DNA from: Bacillota bacterium
Lineage (GTDB): Bacteria; Bacillota; Bacilli; Paenibacillales; NBRC-103111
Direction: 5' to 3'
Length of the DNA: 64,000 nt
Assembly: GCA_023386955.1 (NCBI GenBank)
Contig: JAEWIS010000055.1
Coordinates: forward strand, 124,001 to 188,000
Made by a program: the position numbers and the translations under genes. The notes under the pieces are model-generated. The model was not told the origin of the DNA. It made no database searches and worked only from the letters and a program-made list of their open reading frames with translations. Of the stretch, positions 1 to 8,638 are shown piece after piece. The stretch's first letter is position 1, and the number at the start of each line of letters is the position of its first letter.

Positions 1-857
1 TCCGTCTCCCGGTACAGCTCGGCTTCGGGCTGCATCAGGGTCAGATGCCAATTGGAATAGCCCGAATCCACCGTTACCGCCATCTCCTTGCCGGAAATCG
101 GTGGCAAGCCCCCGTCCGCTGCCGTTTCGCCGGTGCCCGCCACCACCCGTCCCGTCTCCGTATGGAGATAAATTTTGGCCTGGGAGGAGGGGAGCTGGGA
201 CTTGATGACGTTCAGCAGCCGGCTTTTGTTGAGGGTAATCATGAGTATATTAGGCTGGCGGTTCACATTGTACAGGTCCATAGAGCGGACCAGCGAAATG
301 CTGTCCGTGCTGATGACGCTGCCGAAGGTGGTGCCGGATACGGACTCGTCGGGGAGCAGGTAACGAATGGCCGTACCTTTTTCCCGCGCCGTCTGAACCA
401 TCCATTCCTGCATCGGCTCGGAGGTCAGGCGCCTGCCGCCGAAATTGGTGGAGATCATCATATGGGACGCGTGGTGGTAGATGGTAATCTGGGATACGAT
501 ATGATTCACGGCATTCATATTGGACAATTGCTTGAGCATCCGGGAGAACTCCACAATGGACTCAGGAGGCAGCTCCCTGCCCGTTTTGTTCAGCTGCTGC
601 ACCACAGCCGGGTCGGTGGCAATGAGTGCGGAGAGCTCTTCAATATTTTGAAGCGTCAGATCAATATAATCCATAGAGGAGGACAAGGCCAGCTGGGAGC
701 GTTCCACAGCTTGATTGTACAGAAGATCCCGCGAACGCTCCACGGCAAACAGGCTGATAACAACAAGGGGCAGCAGAATCAGGAGAAAATATCCTGTCAG
801 CCGCACCTGAATATGTCCGGAAAACTGGCTGCGGACCCAGCGCCACAGGGCCCTCAT
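1..857 (-). CDS. Sensor histidine kinase, N-terminal part only (window edge)
   Basis: The frame opens at an ATG at 857 and stays open to base 1, so about 285 residues are visible and the 3' end is outside the window. The first residues are basic (MRALWRWVRS), followed by one membrane segment at about residues 20-38, then a long extracytoplasmic region of the kind found in the dCache sensor part of YesM-type kinases. No HAMP or kinase domain lies inside the window, so the kinase call rests on architecture and context. The start overlaps the stop of the upstream solute-binding protein gene (ATGA), which implies translational coupling. A sensor co-expressed with a sugar-binding lipoprotein fits YesM/LytS kinases that control carbohydrate uptake. 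Alternative: another dCache signalling protein. Confidence 0.7.
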   Translation of the reverse strand, partial: MRALWRWVRSQFSGHIQVRLTGYFLLILLPLVVISLFAVERSRDLLYNQAVERSQLALSSSMDYIDLTLQNIEELSALIATDPAVVQQLNKTGRELPPESIVEFSRMLKQLSNMNAVNHIVSQITIYHHASHMMISTNFGGRRLTSEPMQEWMVQTAREKGTAIRYLLPDESVSGTTFGSVISTDSISLVRSMDLYNVNRQPNILMITLNKSRLLNVIKSQLPSSQAKIYLHTETGRVVAGTGETAADGGLPPISGKEMAVTVDSGYSNWHLTLMQPEAELYRET

Positions 858-2377
858 GGGAGAACCCTTCCGGCTGCGGCGTTTTTCTCCTTGTACCAGG
901 CGTTGACCTCTTCGGTTATCAAAGCCCCGCCATTGGCCATCCACTCCGCTACGTACCGGTCAAATGCATCAAGCGGCTCTACGCCCATAATAATCCGGGT
1001 AAAGGCCTCCTGCAAATTGGGCAGCTGGCCGGAAAGCCGGCTCATGGCAGGGGTGGGGGAGCCGTAGAATTCGTTGGTGATCAGATTCTGCTCGATCATC
1101 TTCAGATTTTCGTACAAGTGGAAATCCCCCAGGGAATCCAGCCGTTTCTTATTCAGCTCAGGGTCCAGCACGTCCACCATGGACTGGTAAATCCCCCGGT
1201 ACAGATGCTTGTCATGCTGGGCGAAGTCCGTGACCATTTTGCCGTTTTGCATGCTCCAGATCTGATTCTCGAAGCCCAGCTTTAATGTGGTATAACCCTC
1301 ATCCCCGGCCAAAAATTCCAGATAACGAAGGGCACCCTCGGGATTGGCGGCTCCTTTGGGAATGACATTGTAGCCCCGGATCAAGTCCTTATCATAAACG
1401 CCCTTCTGCCCCCGCGGACCGGTTGGGTACTCCAACGGCATCCACTCTGCTCGAGGATTCTTCGCCTTGTTATTGGCGATGGCACCCCGGGTGTCGTACC
1501 AGGTGGCCGAATAGAGGCCAACCTGGCCGTTCTCAACTTTTTGGGCCAGACTGGTGTTACGGTTCAGGACAAATTCGGGGTCCAGCAGTTTTTCCTTGTA
1601 CAGCTTGGCGAGAAAAGCCAACGCCTCCTTGGTCTCGGGCATCACGCTGCCGTATTGGAGGGCTCCGTCCTTCAGAATCCAGCTGTCCAATTGGGTGCCG
1701 AAGGCGCCGAAGAAAGGGGCGGAGCGGATCAGATTTTCCCCCATGGTCAGACCGTAGGTGTCATTCTTGCCGTTCCCGTCCGGGTCCTCCAGGGTGAAGG
1801 CCTTGATAACGTCGTAATATTCATCCAGTGTAACGGGAGCCTTGCGCCCCACCTTATCCAGCCAGTCCTTGCGGATGTACATCAGCTCGATACCCCGCAC
1901 CTCGTTGAGGCTGGGGATCGCATAGATTTTCCCGTTAAAGCGGACCCGGTCCCATGCCTCCTTGGGGATCCGGCGCTTCAGATCAGCGCCGTACTTGTCG
2001 AGCCAATCGTCCAGGGGGGTCAGGGCGTCCTGCTGGAGATAATGGTCAAACCAGAGAGGTCTATAGATGTGGACCAGATCGGGAAGGCTGCCCGAGGACA
2101 TAATCAGGTTCACCTTCTCCTCATAGACCTCCTCCGGCGGGGCAATCACATTGATATCCAGGCCGGTGCGGTTTTCGATAAAGGAGAGGTAGGGATTGTT
2201 ATTCTCGTCCGTTCCTGCCGGAAAGTTCATTCCCAGGTTGTTTACCACAATGGAGACGGACTTCCCCTTGACTGCTTCGGCCTGGGCTCCTTCTCCCGGA
2301 GCCGCCCCCTCGCAGCCCGTCAGCACCACAGCCCCCGCCGCCAAAAAGCAAAGCGCCCTTACTGCTCTCGATGTCAT
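854..2377 (-). CDS. ABC transporter extracellular solute-binding lipoprotein
   Basis: A 507-residue family 1 solute-binding protein of the LplA/LipO type used by Firmicutes to deliver sugars or oligosaccharides to a membrane permease. A short basic start, hydrophobic core and lipobox (VLTGC) show a lipoprotein signal; the mature protein begins at that Cys. I place the start at the ATG at 2377 because a GGGAGGGGGAG site sits just upstream; a TTG 12 codons earlier keeps the frame open but puts the ribosome site inside the gene. It lies 53 bp after the SGNH esterase gene and overlaps the sensor kinase start by ATGA, so the three form one operon. No permease genes are in this operon, so it must share one encoded elsewhere or act with the kinase as a sensor. 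Confidence 0.9.
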   Translation of the reverse strand: MTSRAVRALCFLAAGAVVLTGCEGAAPGEGAQAEAVKGKSVSIVVNNLGMNFPAGTDENNNPYLSFIENRTGLDINVIAPPEEVYEEKVNLIMSSGSLPDLVHIYRPLWFDHYLQQDALTPLDDWLDKYGADLKRRIPKEAWDRVRFNGKIYAIPSLNEVRGIELMYIRKDWLDKVGRKAPVTLDEYYDVIKAFTLEDPDGNGKNDTYGLTMGENLIRSAPFFGAFGTQLDSWILKDGALQYGSVMPETKEALAFLAKLYKEKLLDPEFVLNRNTSLAQKVENGQVGLYSATWYDTRGAIANNKAKNPRAEWMPLEYPTGPRGQKGVYDKDLIRGYNVIPKGAANPEGALRYLEFLAGDEGYTTLKLGFENQIWSMQNGKMVTDFAQHDKHLYRGIYQSMVDVLDPELNKKRLDSLGDFHLYENLKMIEQNLITNEFYGSPTPAMSRLSGQLPNLQEAFTRIIMGVEPLDAFDRYVAEWMANGGALITEEVNAWYKEKNAAAGRVLP

Positions 2378-2430
2378 TGTCCTGTTCTCCCCCTCCCGCT
2401 TTACCTGATTCAAAAAAACTGCGCCTTACC

Positions 2431-3534
2431 TTAAATTGTTCCGATCAGCGGGGACAGCTGCGGCAGGAGCGCCGCCGCTATCAGGGAAAAACCCAGGTCG
2501 GTAGGATGCGTGCCGTCCACTGTGCTTTCCGCATATTGCTCTCCCAATAGCTCATAGCCGTCAATGGCGGAGATGAACCGGTCGCCTTCCCGCTGCAGGG
2601 TCTCCACCAGCTCCAACTGGTAAGTACGCCGTGCCAGCATAGCCTCCCGGAACTCCGCGTCCCAGTCCGCCTTGGGCGGTCTGATCCGGGTTATTACCAC
2701 AATCGGCACCTCGGGGTGCGCCTCCCGCAGAATGCGGATAAAAGCGGGCATGGTCACCTGCAGCCGTTCAAGCCCGTCGCAATTGGCTTCATAATCCAAT
2801 ACCAGACAGGCCGGGTCGGGGATGGATGCAATCACCCGCGCTACCTCCGGCTCTCCCTTGCCGCTGCCGGAAAAGCCCAGGTTCACCATTTCCCGCTTCA
2901 TGCCTCGGCCGAGGATATTGGGATAGGCCATGCCGGGACGGGAGGCGCAGCCCCCTTGGGTGATGGAGGTGCCGTACAGCACCACTGGGCGCTCTGCAGC
3001 AAAGGGCAGCGGCTCCAGCAGCTCCGCGTCCTCCTCCAGGCCTATTAACACCTCCTGCACCCCTTGGTACAGGGGAAAATAGAGGGTATAGCTGCACAGC
3101 TCCCGCTCCTTAAAGGAGGTGAGCCGGGCTGTATATTCAGGTTCCTCCGGGCGGAGGGTGGCTGTGCCGGCGAATTTCTCCTCCCCCGGTCCGCCGATAT
3201 AGCAATCGAAGCCGCATTGGCCGGTTGGCGCCATATGGTACATATTGGCCCGGTCCTTCAGCTTCACCCGGATGTGAAGCTCACGGGAATCCGTCCGGAA
3301 GCGGATATGACCGCCTGCGGTATGGTCCGCCAGCCAATCTACAGCTTGGGGCAAGGGCTCAGCCGGATGAAGCGGCATCCGCCGGTACACCCCGTCCTGC
3401 CCGATCCAGGGAAAGCCGCCCAGCCGAAAAGGGGTTGCCTTGGGATCAAACCAGACCAGCCCCTCCTCCCGGGTGCCGTTCATGCGCATATTGCGGTCAA
3501 ATTGTTCCAGTGTGGAGCTTTTTTTCTCTTCCAA
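2431..3534 (-). CDS. SGNH/GDSL-type esterase
   Basis: A 367-residue SGNH hydrolase without a signal peptide, so cytoplasmic. The first 180 residues form a beta-rich accessory domain. The catalytic domain starts at about residue 183 with LYGTSITQGG (nucleophile Ser190), then NLGFSGSGKGE (block II Gly near 222), DYEAN (Asn251) and DGTHP (Asp340/His343), so the full Ser-Gly-Asn-His set is present. This family removes acetyl or other acyl groups from sugars; the exact substrate is not visible. The start is a TTG preceded by a strong CAGGAGGTCC site; no ATG with a comparable site is nearby. It is the first gene of the operon with the sugar-binding lipoprotein and sensor kinase, which suggests de-esterification of an imported saccharide. 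Confidence 0.88.
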   Translation of the reverse strand: MEEKKSSTLEQFDRNMRMNGTREEGLVWFDPKATPFRLGGFPWIGQDGVYRRMPLHPAEPLPQAVDWLADHTAGGHIRFRTDSRELHIRVKLKDRANMYHMAPTGQCGFDCYIGGPGEEKFAGTATLRPEEPEYTARLTSFKERELCSYTLYFPLYQGVQEVLIGLEEDAELLEPLPFAAERPVVLYGTSITQGGCASRPGMAYPNILGRGMKREMVNLGFSGSGKGEPEVARVIASIPDPACLVLDYEANCDGLERLQVTMPAFIRILREAHPEVPIVVITRIRPPKADWDAEFREAMLARRTYQLELVETLQREGDRFISAIDGYELLGEQYAESTVDGTHPTDLGFSLIAAALLPQLSPLIGTI

Positions 3535-3640
3535 TTCCGAGGACCTCCTGCGTCAACATGTTGTAGGGGTGTTCCGGCCAAGACATTCCCGCATAGGGGC
3601 TCACCGACATTCCCCTAAGGTTCATGTCACATTATGTTAC

Positions 3641-3669
3641 ATTATAGAATTCCATATCGGGGATGGCAA
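3641..3669 (-). promoter_or_regulatory. Sigma-A type promoter of the SGNH operon
   Basis: On the minus strand TTGCCA (3664-3669) and TATAAT (3641-3646) are separated by exactly 17 bp. It lies about 110 bp upstream of the esterase TTG start, with no other gene between. Confidence 0.7.
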
Positions 3670-3706
3670 GGTTTTTTATTGGTTTCATGTCAGGTTTGTG
3701 GACTCG

Positions 3707-3720
3707 TTAAGCGCTTACAT
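3707..3720. promoter_or_regulatory. Candidate cre/LacI-family operator upstream of SGNH operon
   Basis: TTAAGCGCTTACAT contains the palindromic AAGCGCTT core of catabolite-responsive elements and LacI-family operators. It lies about 40 bp upstream of the -35 box. Two related sites occur at 16305 and 20689. One half is degenerate, so the binding protein is uncertain. Confidence 0.5.
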
Positions 3721-3893
3721 TTACCTGCAGCCTGTCCCCTTCATCCCTCTTCTTGAAGCATATTCTGATAAATCCTCAACATTCCTCATTATACCGGATA
3801 ATGTCCCGGCAGGCTACGATACTTTAGGGGCGGGGGAGAAGCTACCGGCCAAACGGGGACGGGATGGGGGGTATGGTGGCGCGGGCTGATGAT

Positions 3894-3917
3894 GGGAGTG
3901 GGATGGGGGCGGATGGG
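3894..3917 (+). other. G-rich tract with four-run G-quadruplex pattern
   Basis: Within the 793-bp gene-free stretch 3535-4326, bases 3850-3960 are dominated by GATGGG-like words. Four runs of at least three G with loops of 3, 2 and 5 bases occur at 3894-3917 on the plus strand. It lies between the esterase promoter and the repeat array; no role is shown. Confidence 0.4.
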
Positions 3918-4000
3918 CGAGATATGATGGGATGGCGAGAAAGGAGCCGTAAGGTGGCGGCATTGTGATTGGAGTGTGGCAGAAGGAGGAGAAGGCGCTA

Positions 4001-4224
4001 AACTCGAAATTTCGAGTATAATGTGCCCCTCCGAGCCCCAAACGCACAATTATACTCGAGTTTTCGAGTATAATGTGCTACTCCGAGCCCCAAACACCGC
4101 GTTATACTCGGTTTTTCGAATATAATGTGCTCCTCTAAGCTCCAAACACCGGTTTATACTCGGTTTTTCGAGTATAATGTGCCCTTCCGAGCCTAAAACA
4201 CCGGTTTATACTCGAAATTTCGTG
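4001..4224. repeat. Five 52-bp tandem palindromic repeats
   Basis: The word TATAATGTGC recurs at 4017, 4069, 4121 and 4173, exactly 52 bp apart, and the palindromic arm of a fifth unit starts at 4206. Each unit carries a short hairpin (TATACTCG, 4-6 bases, CGAGTATA) followed by a less conserved CCGAGCCCCAAACACC segment. The array sits just downstream of the hydrolase gene (stop at 4327). All units face the same way, unlike the two-plus-two arrays elsewhere in the window. It is not a CRISPR because the whole 52-bp unit is repeated and there are no unique spacers. Confidence 0.9.
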
Positions 4225-4326
4225 TTCAGCCAGCCGTCGCTGTTGCCCTCGTCCGCCACACCCCTGCACTCGTCCGCCAGACCCCTGCCCCCGTCCGCCG
4301 CCTCCGCCTCCCTCTCCCTCGCCCTT

Positions 4327-5721
4327 TTACCGGAGCGCCTCCGCCAAAAAACGGTCCACCGCCTCCACGGTCTGCGCATGAATGCGGTACGGGTCGGGTC
4401 CCCGGTCCCGGAGACGCAGCAGAGGCGAGAACAAATACACATCCGAAAAGCTGGAGTGGGAGCTGCCCGGCAGCACCAATGGCGGTTGGCCGCCCTCAAT
4501 CCGCTGCATCCGCTCCGCAAACGCCTTCGCCCACGCAGCGTATTGCTCCGCCGTGACGCCCTCGGCCTGCAGCTGCGCCTCATCCGGCCGAGGCAGATCC
4601 GGCTGCTGCGCCGTTCTCCCCGTCGCCAGCCGCAGCACCCGCTGCTCCGGGGACTTGGCCGCACCGGACCGGCCATAAAACGCGCCGTCCAGGCTGACCG
4701 CCGCCCGGAAGCGACGGTCCTGGCCCAACGCGGCCAGCGCAGCATCCCCGCCGAAGGAGTGGCCCGCCGCCGCCGCACGTTCCAGGTCCAGCCGTCCCGT
4801 CCAGACACCCTCCGGGTCGGCACGGTTCAGCTCCGCCAGCTGATCCAGCACAAAACGCTGGTCGGGCGCCCAGATATCGTCGATCCAGCGGTCCCATGCC
4901 GGCAGATCCAGCTCGTCGGGAGCCTGGCCACGGTGCTCCGCCCAACCGATATCGATACTGGCCACCACATAGCCTCTGGAGGCCAGCCCGCTCATCAGAT
5001 AATGGTAGGTAAAGCCGAAGCCCGGCCAGCCATGATAAAACACCACAACCGGATACCGTTTGCCGTCTGCGGCCAGCGGACTTTCCTCCCTAACATCCGT
5101 CCGGGCAAGCTTCAGATAGTCCGTTACAAAACCGGGCAGCTCTGCCGTCTCCCGCAGAGCCCGGTTCAGCTGTCGGAGCATCGGCCCAGGCACATAAGGG
5201 GCCTCCCCCTTCCCCCCTTCGGCCGCGGAGGGATACCACAGCTGCACCACCACATGGCGGCCCTTATCCAGCCCGGCCCGGTCAGGCAGACTCTCTCGGG
5301 AAGCATCCGTCCAGCGGTACAGCCGGGTGCCTACGGGATAAGGACCGGTGACCGGCTCCAGCCGAGGCACCGGCAGCAGCCAGGGCAGGGCCAGCAGCAC
5401 CAGCAGCACCACTCCCCAAACCATCCGCAGAAGGACTCCCACCGGTCCGAGCCTCCTGCGGAAAGCGCCAGCCTGCGCCTGGAACCGCCGCCGCCACTGC
5501 AGCACCGCAAGCCGGCAGCCCCAGACAAACATCAACCAGGCGGGCACCGTCTGCCAGCGCCACCCCTCCAGCATCACATGAAGCACCGACACAGCAGCAG
5601 CCACCGCCAGCCAAACCACAGGAATTAACGGACCTGCCCCCCGCCAGACCGGGCGCCGCCAAACTAGGCGGAGCCAAACCGGCAGCTGCAGCAGCACAAA
5701 CAGCGTTTCCCAGACCCTCAC
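4327..5721 (-). CDS. Membrane-anchored alpha/beta hydrolase (PAF-acetylhydrolase-like)
   Basis: A 464-residue protein with about four hydrophobic segments in the first 130 residues, then an alpha/beta hydrolase domain. Visible signatures are VVVFYHGWPGF (oxyanion region), GHSFGGDAA (nucleophile elbow GxSxG) and a late SSHSSF segment that can supply the catalytic His. The domain resembles the platelet-activating-factor acetylhydrolase/dienelactone hydrolase group, which cleaves short ester bonds; the substrate is unknown. I choose the GTG at 5721 because AGGAGGGAGG lies 8 bases upstream; an in-frame TTG 11 codons earlier would start inside a MITE remnant. The gene is downstream of mprF on the same strand, separated by that remnant, and is followed by the 52-bp repeat array. 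Confidence 0.8.
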   Translation of the reverse strand: MRVWETLFVLLQLPVWLRLVWRRPVWRGAGPLIPVVWLAVAAAVSVLHVMLEGWRWQTVPAWLMFVWGCRLAVLQWRRRFQAQAGAFRRRLGPVGVLLRMVWGVVLLVLLALPWLLPVPRLEPVTGPYPVGTRLYRWTDASRESLPDRAGLDKGRHVVVQLWYPSAAEGGKGEAPYVPGPMLRQLNRALRETAELPGFVTDYLKLARTDVREESPLAADGKRYPVVVFYHGWPGFGFTYHYLMSGLASRGYVVASIDIGWAEHRGQAPDELDLPAWDRWIDDIWAPDQRFVLDQLAELNRADPEGVWTGRLDLERAAAAGHSFGGDAALAALGQDRRFRAAVSLDGAFYGRSGAAKSPEQRVLRLATGRTAQQPDLPRPDEAQLQAEGVTAEQYAAWAKAFAERMQRIEGGQPPLVLPGSSHSSFSDVYLFSPLLRLRDRGPDPYRIHAQTVEAVDRFLAEALR

Positions 5722-5738
5722 CTGCGCTGCCTCCCTCC

Positions 5739-5764
5739 TAAGGTGTGTTTGCAAACATGCCCTA
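5739..5764. repeat. Collapsed MITE remnant (joined terminal repeats)
   Basis: A 26-bp palindrome around GTTTGCAAAC, flanked by TAAGGTGT on one side and ATGCCCTA on the other, equals the two terminal inverted repeats of the element at 39462-39626 fused at their inner ends. It sits between mprF and the hydrolase gene. Confidence 0.7.
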
Positions 5765-5772
5765 GAGCAGTT

Positions 5773-8430
5773 TTATTTCTTCACCCGTATCTTCCGGTTC
5801 ACAAGCATGGCGGCATGCAGCATTACCTTAACCAGAGGCGCCCCTTGAGGATAGGCCAAATAACGTGTTTCCCACACCGGATCGAACTTTTCCTTAAACC
5901 GCCGGAGTCCCTTAAACTTGTACAAATAATTGGCATGAAGATAAACCAGATTGGCCACACGCTCCTCCCGCAGGGAGTAGGGCTCGTCCCCCACGCTGGC
6001 CAACGGCGCCATCCCCAGATTGAAGCGCTGGAACCCCGCCTCACGGGCCCAGTCGAACAAGCGCAGGAACATGTAGTCCATGGCGCCTTTGCCAGCGTCC
6101 GAAGCAAATCGCATCAGGTCAATGGAGGCCGTTACGCCGCGGTCATAACAAGGCATGAAGGTGGCGAAGGCCATCACCTTCCCTTCCGCGGAACGCACCA
6201 CCGCCACAGAGCTCCGCCGGATATAGTCCTCATCGAACCAGCCCAGGGAAAAGCCCTTCTCCGCACGGTTGCCCAGCCAGCTGTCAGATACAACCCGCAG
6301 CTCCTCCATGACCCCGTCCGACAAAGGGACCTCCACCATGTCGAAGGTGCAGCCCTCCCGCTCAAACCGGTTGCGCACGGTGCGCAGATCCGCCTTGCTT
6401 TTGCCCGTTAATTGGAAGGTCCGCACATCTGCAAACCCCTCCTCCCCCAGCTTGAAGAAGCGGAAACCGGCTTGATGGTACAAAGGCATGTAGCGGTCCG
6501 ATATCTGGTAGAAAATGGGGGTCAGCACCCAAGCGTCCGCAAAATCACGGAACTCCCGAAGCGCCTCCCGGAACTTACCGGGATTGCCTACCGGATCCCC
6601 CAGCACCACCAGCGTACTCCTGCTGCGGGCGTAATAAAACAGCACCTCGCCTTGGGAGCCCCAGAAGAAGCTTTTGTCCCGCAGATATACCAGATGGGTC
6701 AAGGGCGTTCCCGGGAAACGCTCCAGCAGCAGCCGGAGCCGCTCCAGCTCCTCCTCTCCCGGTCCTCCCAATGCCGGCCCTTTGGGCCGCAGCCAGAACC
6801 AGACGGAGAAAAACAGCCAGGACGCCGCCAACCCCACGATGCCGCTGCGGATCAGCTCTCTTTCGCGCAGAACCAAAATTTCATGCCCGTGTTTGGGCGA
6901 CAGCCAATGATAAGGAATGGGGCGGGACCAGTCACCCACCAGATAATAACAGGCCCCCACCAATAGAGTGACGGCGAACCAGAAGGCCAGGGTTCTCCCC
7001 TGGACCGCCGCATGGCTGCGGTAAAACCGCCCCCGGGAAATATACAGCAGAACCGCTACCGAAGAAAGCAGAATGGCCTCCTCGAAATCCAGACCCTTCA
7101 GAATAGAGAAGAATGCCCCAAGCCCCAGAAGGAACACCGTCAGCCGGTATGCCCGTCTAAGCTTGAGATGAATCCCCCGGGACAGCATAATCAGGATAAA
7201 ACCCACCACAACCGTGATTTGATGGGACAGCTTCATGGTCAGCGGGGTGATAAATTGATGAAGGCTGCGCATCCGCCCGATAATCTCCGGAGTAGCAGCC
7301 GACAGCAGCAGCACACTGCCGGACAGCAGCACAAGCGCCGACAAGGCCCAAATGCCCATATCCCCCAACAGCCGGTTTTGCCCCGGCCAGGACCAGAAGC
7401 GCTGCCAGCCGCTCATGGATTTCTCCCACAGCTCCGAGCCGGCCTCCGCCAGCTTTTCCCGCTTGGGCATCCACTCCAGTGCCGCAAGAAACAGTCCGAG
7501 GGTCCAGGGCAGAAGATAATAGAACATCCGGAACAGAATCAGCGCCGCCATGGCCTTGTCCGGATTGACCCCATACCCGCTCATGGCCAGGAGCAGCACC
7601 ATATCCATCGCCCCGAACCCCCCTGGAGCCATGCTGAAGATACCGGCTGCCGCGGCGATGGCGAACATACCCAGTAGATGCGCAGGTGGAATGTGAACCC
7701 CGGCTGCCGACGCACTGGCCACCAGCATTCCCGCCGCAGACAGCCATTCCATGGCGGAAGCCCCTGCCGCCATCAGCCCAAGACGCATACCGGGGAAGTG
7801 CTCCGGCTTCACCCACCGGCGGAAAGCCCGGGGGAACCGCAGCAGCGCCAGATAAACCGGTAAATACAGGGCCATTCCCCATACGGCCAGCCGCAGCCAG
7901 CCGTAATCCGCAAACAAATAAGCGCCAGGCAGGACGCCGGCCAGGAACAGCCAGCACATGGCGGAGAGGCCCGTTATCATGGCGAAGGACAAAAACACCA
8001 GATACCTGGCCACCTCCTGCATAGACGCTCCCGCTCTTTTATACAGCACCAACCGGAGTCCCGCCCCCGTAAACCCGGCGAATCCCATTACATTATTGAA
8101 GGTATTGGCAATCCAGGAGATCCGGAGCACCCTCCCCGCCGGGAGAGGCTGGCCCCGTGCCGCCTGCTCCCGGGCAAACAGAAGATCATATCCGCTCATC
8201 ATCAGCACTGCAGCCAAACCCAAAAAAGCCAGCGCCGCCAGCTGCCACACATGCATCCGGTTCACCAGATGAATGGACACAGCCATATCAATCCCGGCCA
8301 GCTCCTTTTTTCCTTCCCAGAAAACCAAGGCAATAACCGCCGCGGGAACCGCAAGCTTCAATAACTTGGGTCCGTAAAGCAGCAGCAGCCCTTTTAGGCG
8401 GTGATCCGCCTCCATCTTTTTTTCCGCCAT
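5773..8430 (-). CDS. mprF: Phosphatidylglycerol lysyltransferase / flippase MprF
   Basis: An 885-residue protein with the full MprF layout: an N-terminal multi-spanning flippase half (about residues 20-530, many membrane helices, including the SMAPGGFGAMDM stretch typical of the family) and a soluble C-terminal DUF2156 aminoacyltransferase half (about residues 550-860, with the FNLGMAPLASVG signature). MprF moves an amino acid, usually lysine, from aminoacyl-tRNA to phosphatidylglycerol and flips the lipid to the outer leaflet, lowering the negative surface charge and raising resistance to cationic peptides. The ATG at 8430 has an AAGGTGGTG site upstream. Lysine as the added residue is assumed from the family, not read from sequence. 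Confidence 0.93.
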   Translation of the reverse strand: MAEKKMEADHRLKGLLLLYGPKLLKLAVPAAVIALVFWEGKKELAGIDMAVSIHLVNRMHVWQLAALAFLGLAAVLMMSGYDLLFAREQAARGQPLPAGRVLRISWIANTFNNVMGFAGFTGAGLRLVLYKRAGASMQEVARYLVFLSFAMITGLSAMCWLFLAGVLPGAYLFADYGWLRLAVWGMALYLPVYLALLRFPRAFRRWVKPEHFPGMRLGLMAAGASAMEWLSAAGMLVASASAAGVHIPPAHLLGMFAIAAAAGIFSMAPGGFGAMDMVLLLAMSGYGVNPDKAMAALILFRMFYYLLPWTLGLFLAALEWMPKREKLAEAGSELWEKSMSGWQRFWSWPGQNRLLGDMGIWALSALVLLSGSVLLLSAATPEIIGRMRSLHQFITPLTMKLSHQITVVVGFILIMLSRGIHLKLRRAYRLTVFLLGLGAFFSILKGLDFEEAILLSSVAVLLYISRGRFYRSHAAVQGRTLAFWFAVTLLVGACYYLVGDWSRPIPYHWLSPKHGHEILVLRERELIRSGIVGLAASWLFFSVWFWLRPKGPALGGPGEEELERLRLLLERFPGTPLTHLVYLRDKSFFWGSQGEVLFYYARSRSTLVVLGDPVGNPGKFREALREFRDFADAWVLTPIFYQISDRYMPLYHQAGFRFFKLGEEGFADVRTFQLTGKSKADLRTVRNRFEREGCTFDMVEVPLSDGVMEELRVVSDSWLGNRAEKGFSLGWFDEDYIRRSSVAVVRSAEGKVMAFATFMPCYDRGVTASIDLMRFASDAGKGAMDYMFLRLFDWAREAGFQRFNLGMAPLASVGDEPYSLREERVANLVYLHANYLYKFKGLRRFKEKFDPVWETRYLAYPQGAPLVKVMLHAAMLVNRKIRVKK

Positions 8431-8526
8431 TCCGACACCACCTTATGACAAGCTTCACCATCCATAGAATACCATGGGGCTTGCCTTTGCGGCTATTTCC
8501 AGCTTGTTCAACTTTTCTCAACCGCC

Positions 8527-8555
8527 TTGATTTTTTGTATACGTTTGGATACAAT
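8527..8555 (+). promoter_or_regulatory. Sigma-A promoter of the yitT pair
   Basis: TTGATT (8527-8532) and TACAAT (8550-8555) with a 17-bp spacer, 83 bp upstream of the first yitT-type ATG. An imperfect palindrome (TTGTATAC, 6 bases, ATACAA) lies within the spacer and -10 region and could be an operator. Confidence 0.75.
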
Positions 8556-8638
8556 TATTATGAAGAATATACGAACTCGTCACAATTCGTTCCTTTTCGC
8601 AGGACGGATGACATACTTGACCATAGAGGTGATGGCTT

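Noticed and set aside
45..1067. Plus-strand open frame of 340 codons at the window start
   Set aside because: It crosses two minus-strand genes with clear membrane and lipoprotein features and has no protein-like pattern.
4001..4224. Possible CRISPR array
   Set aside because: The whole 52-bp unit repeats, there are no unique spacers, and no cas gene is in the window.
4177..5628. Long plus-strand open frame of 483 codons opposite the alpha/beta hydrolase gene
   Set aside because: Composition is Arg/Pro/His/Gln-rich with no domain; it is the mirror frame of a GC-rich gene whose hydrolase motifs are clear.
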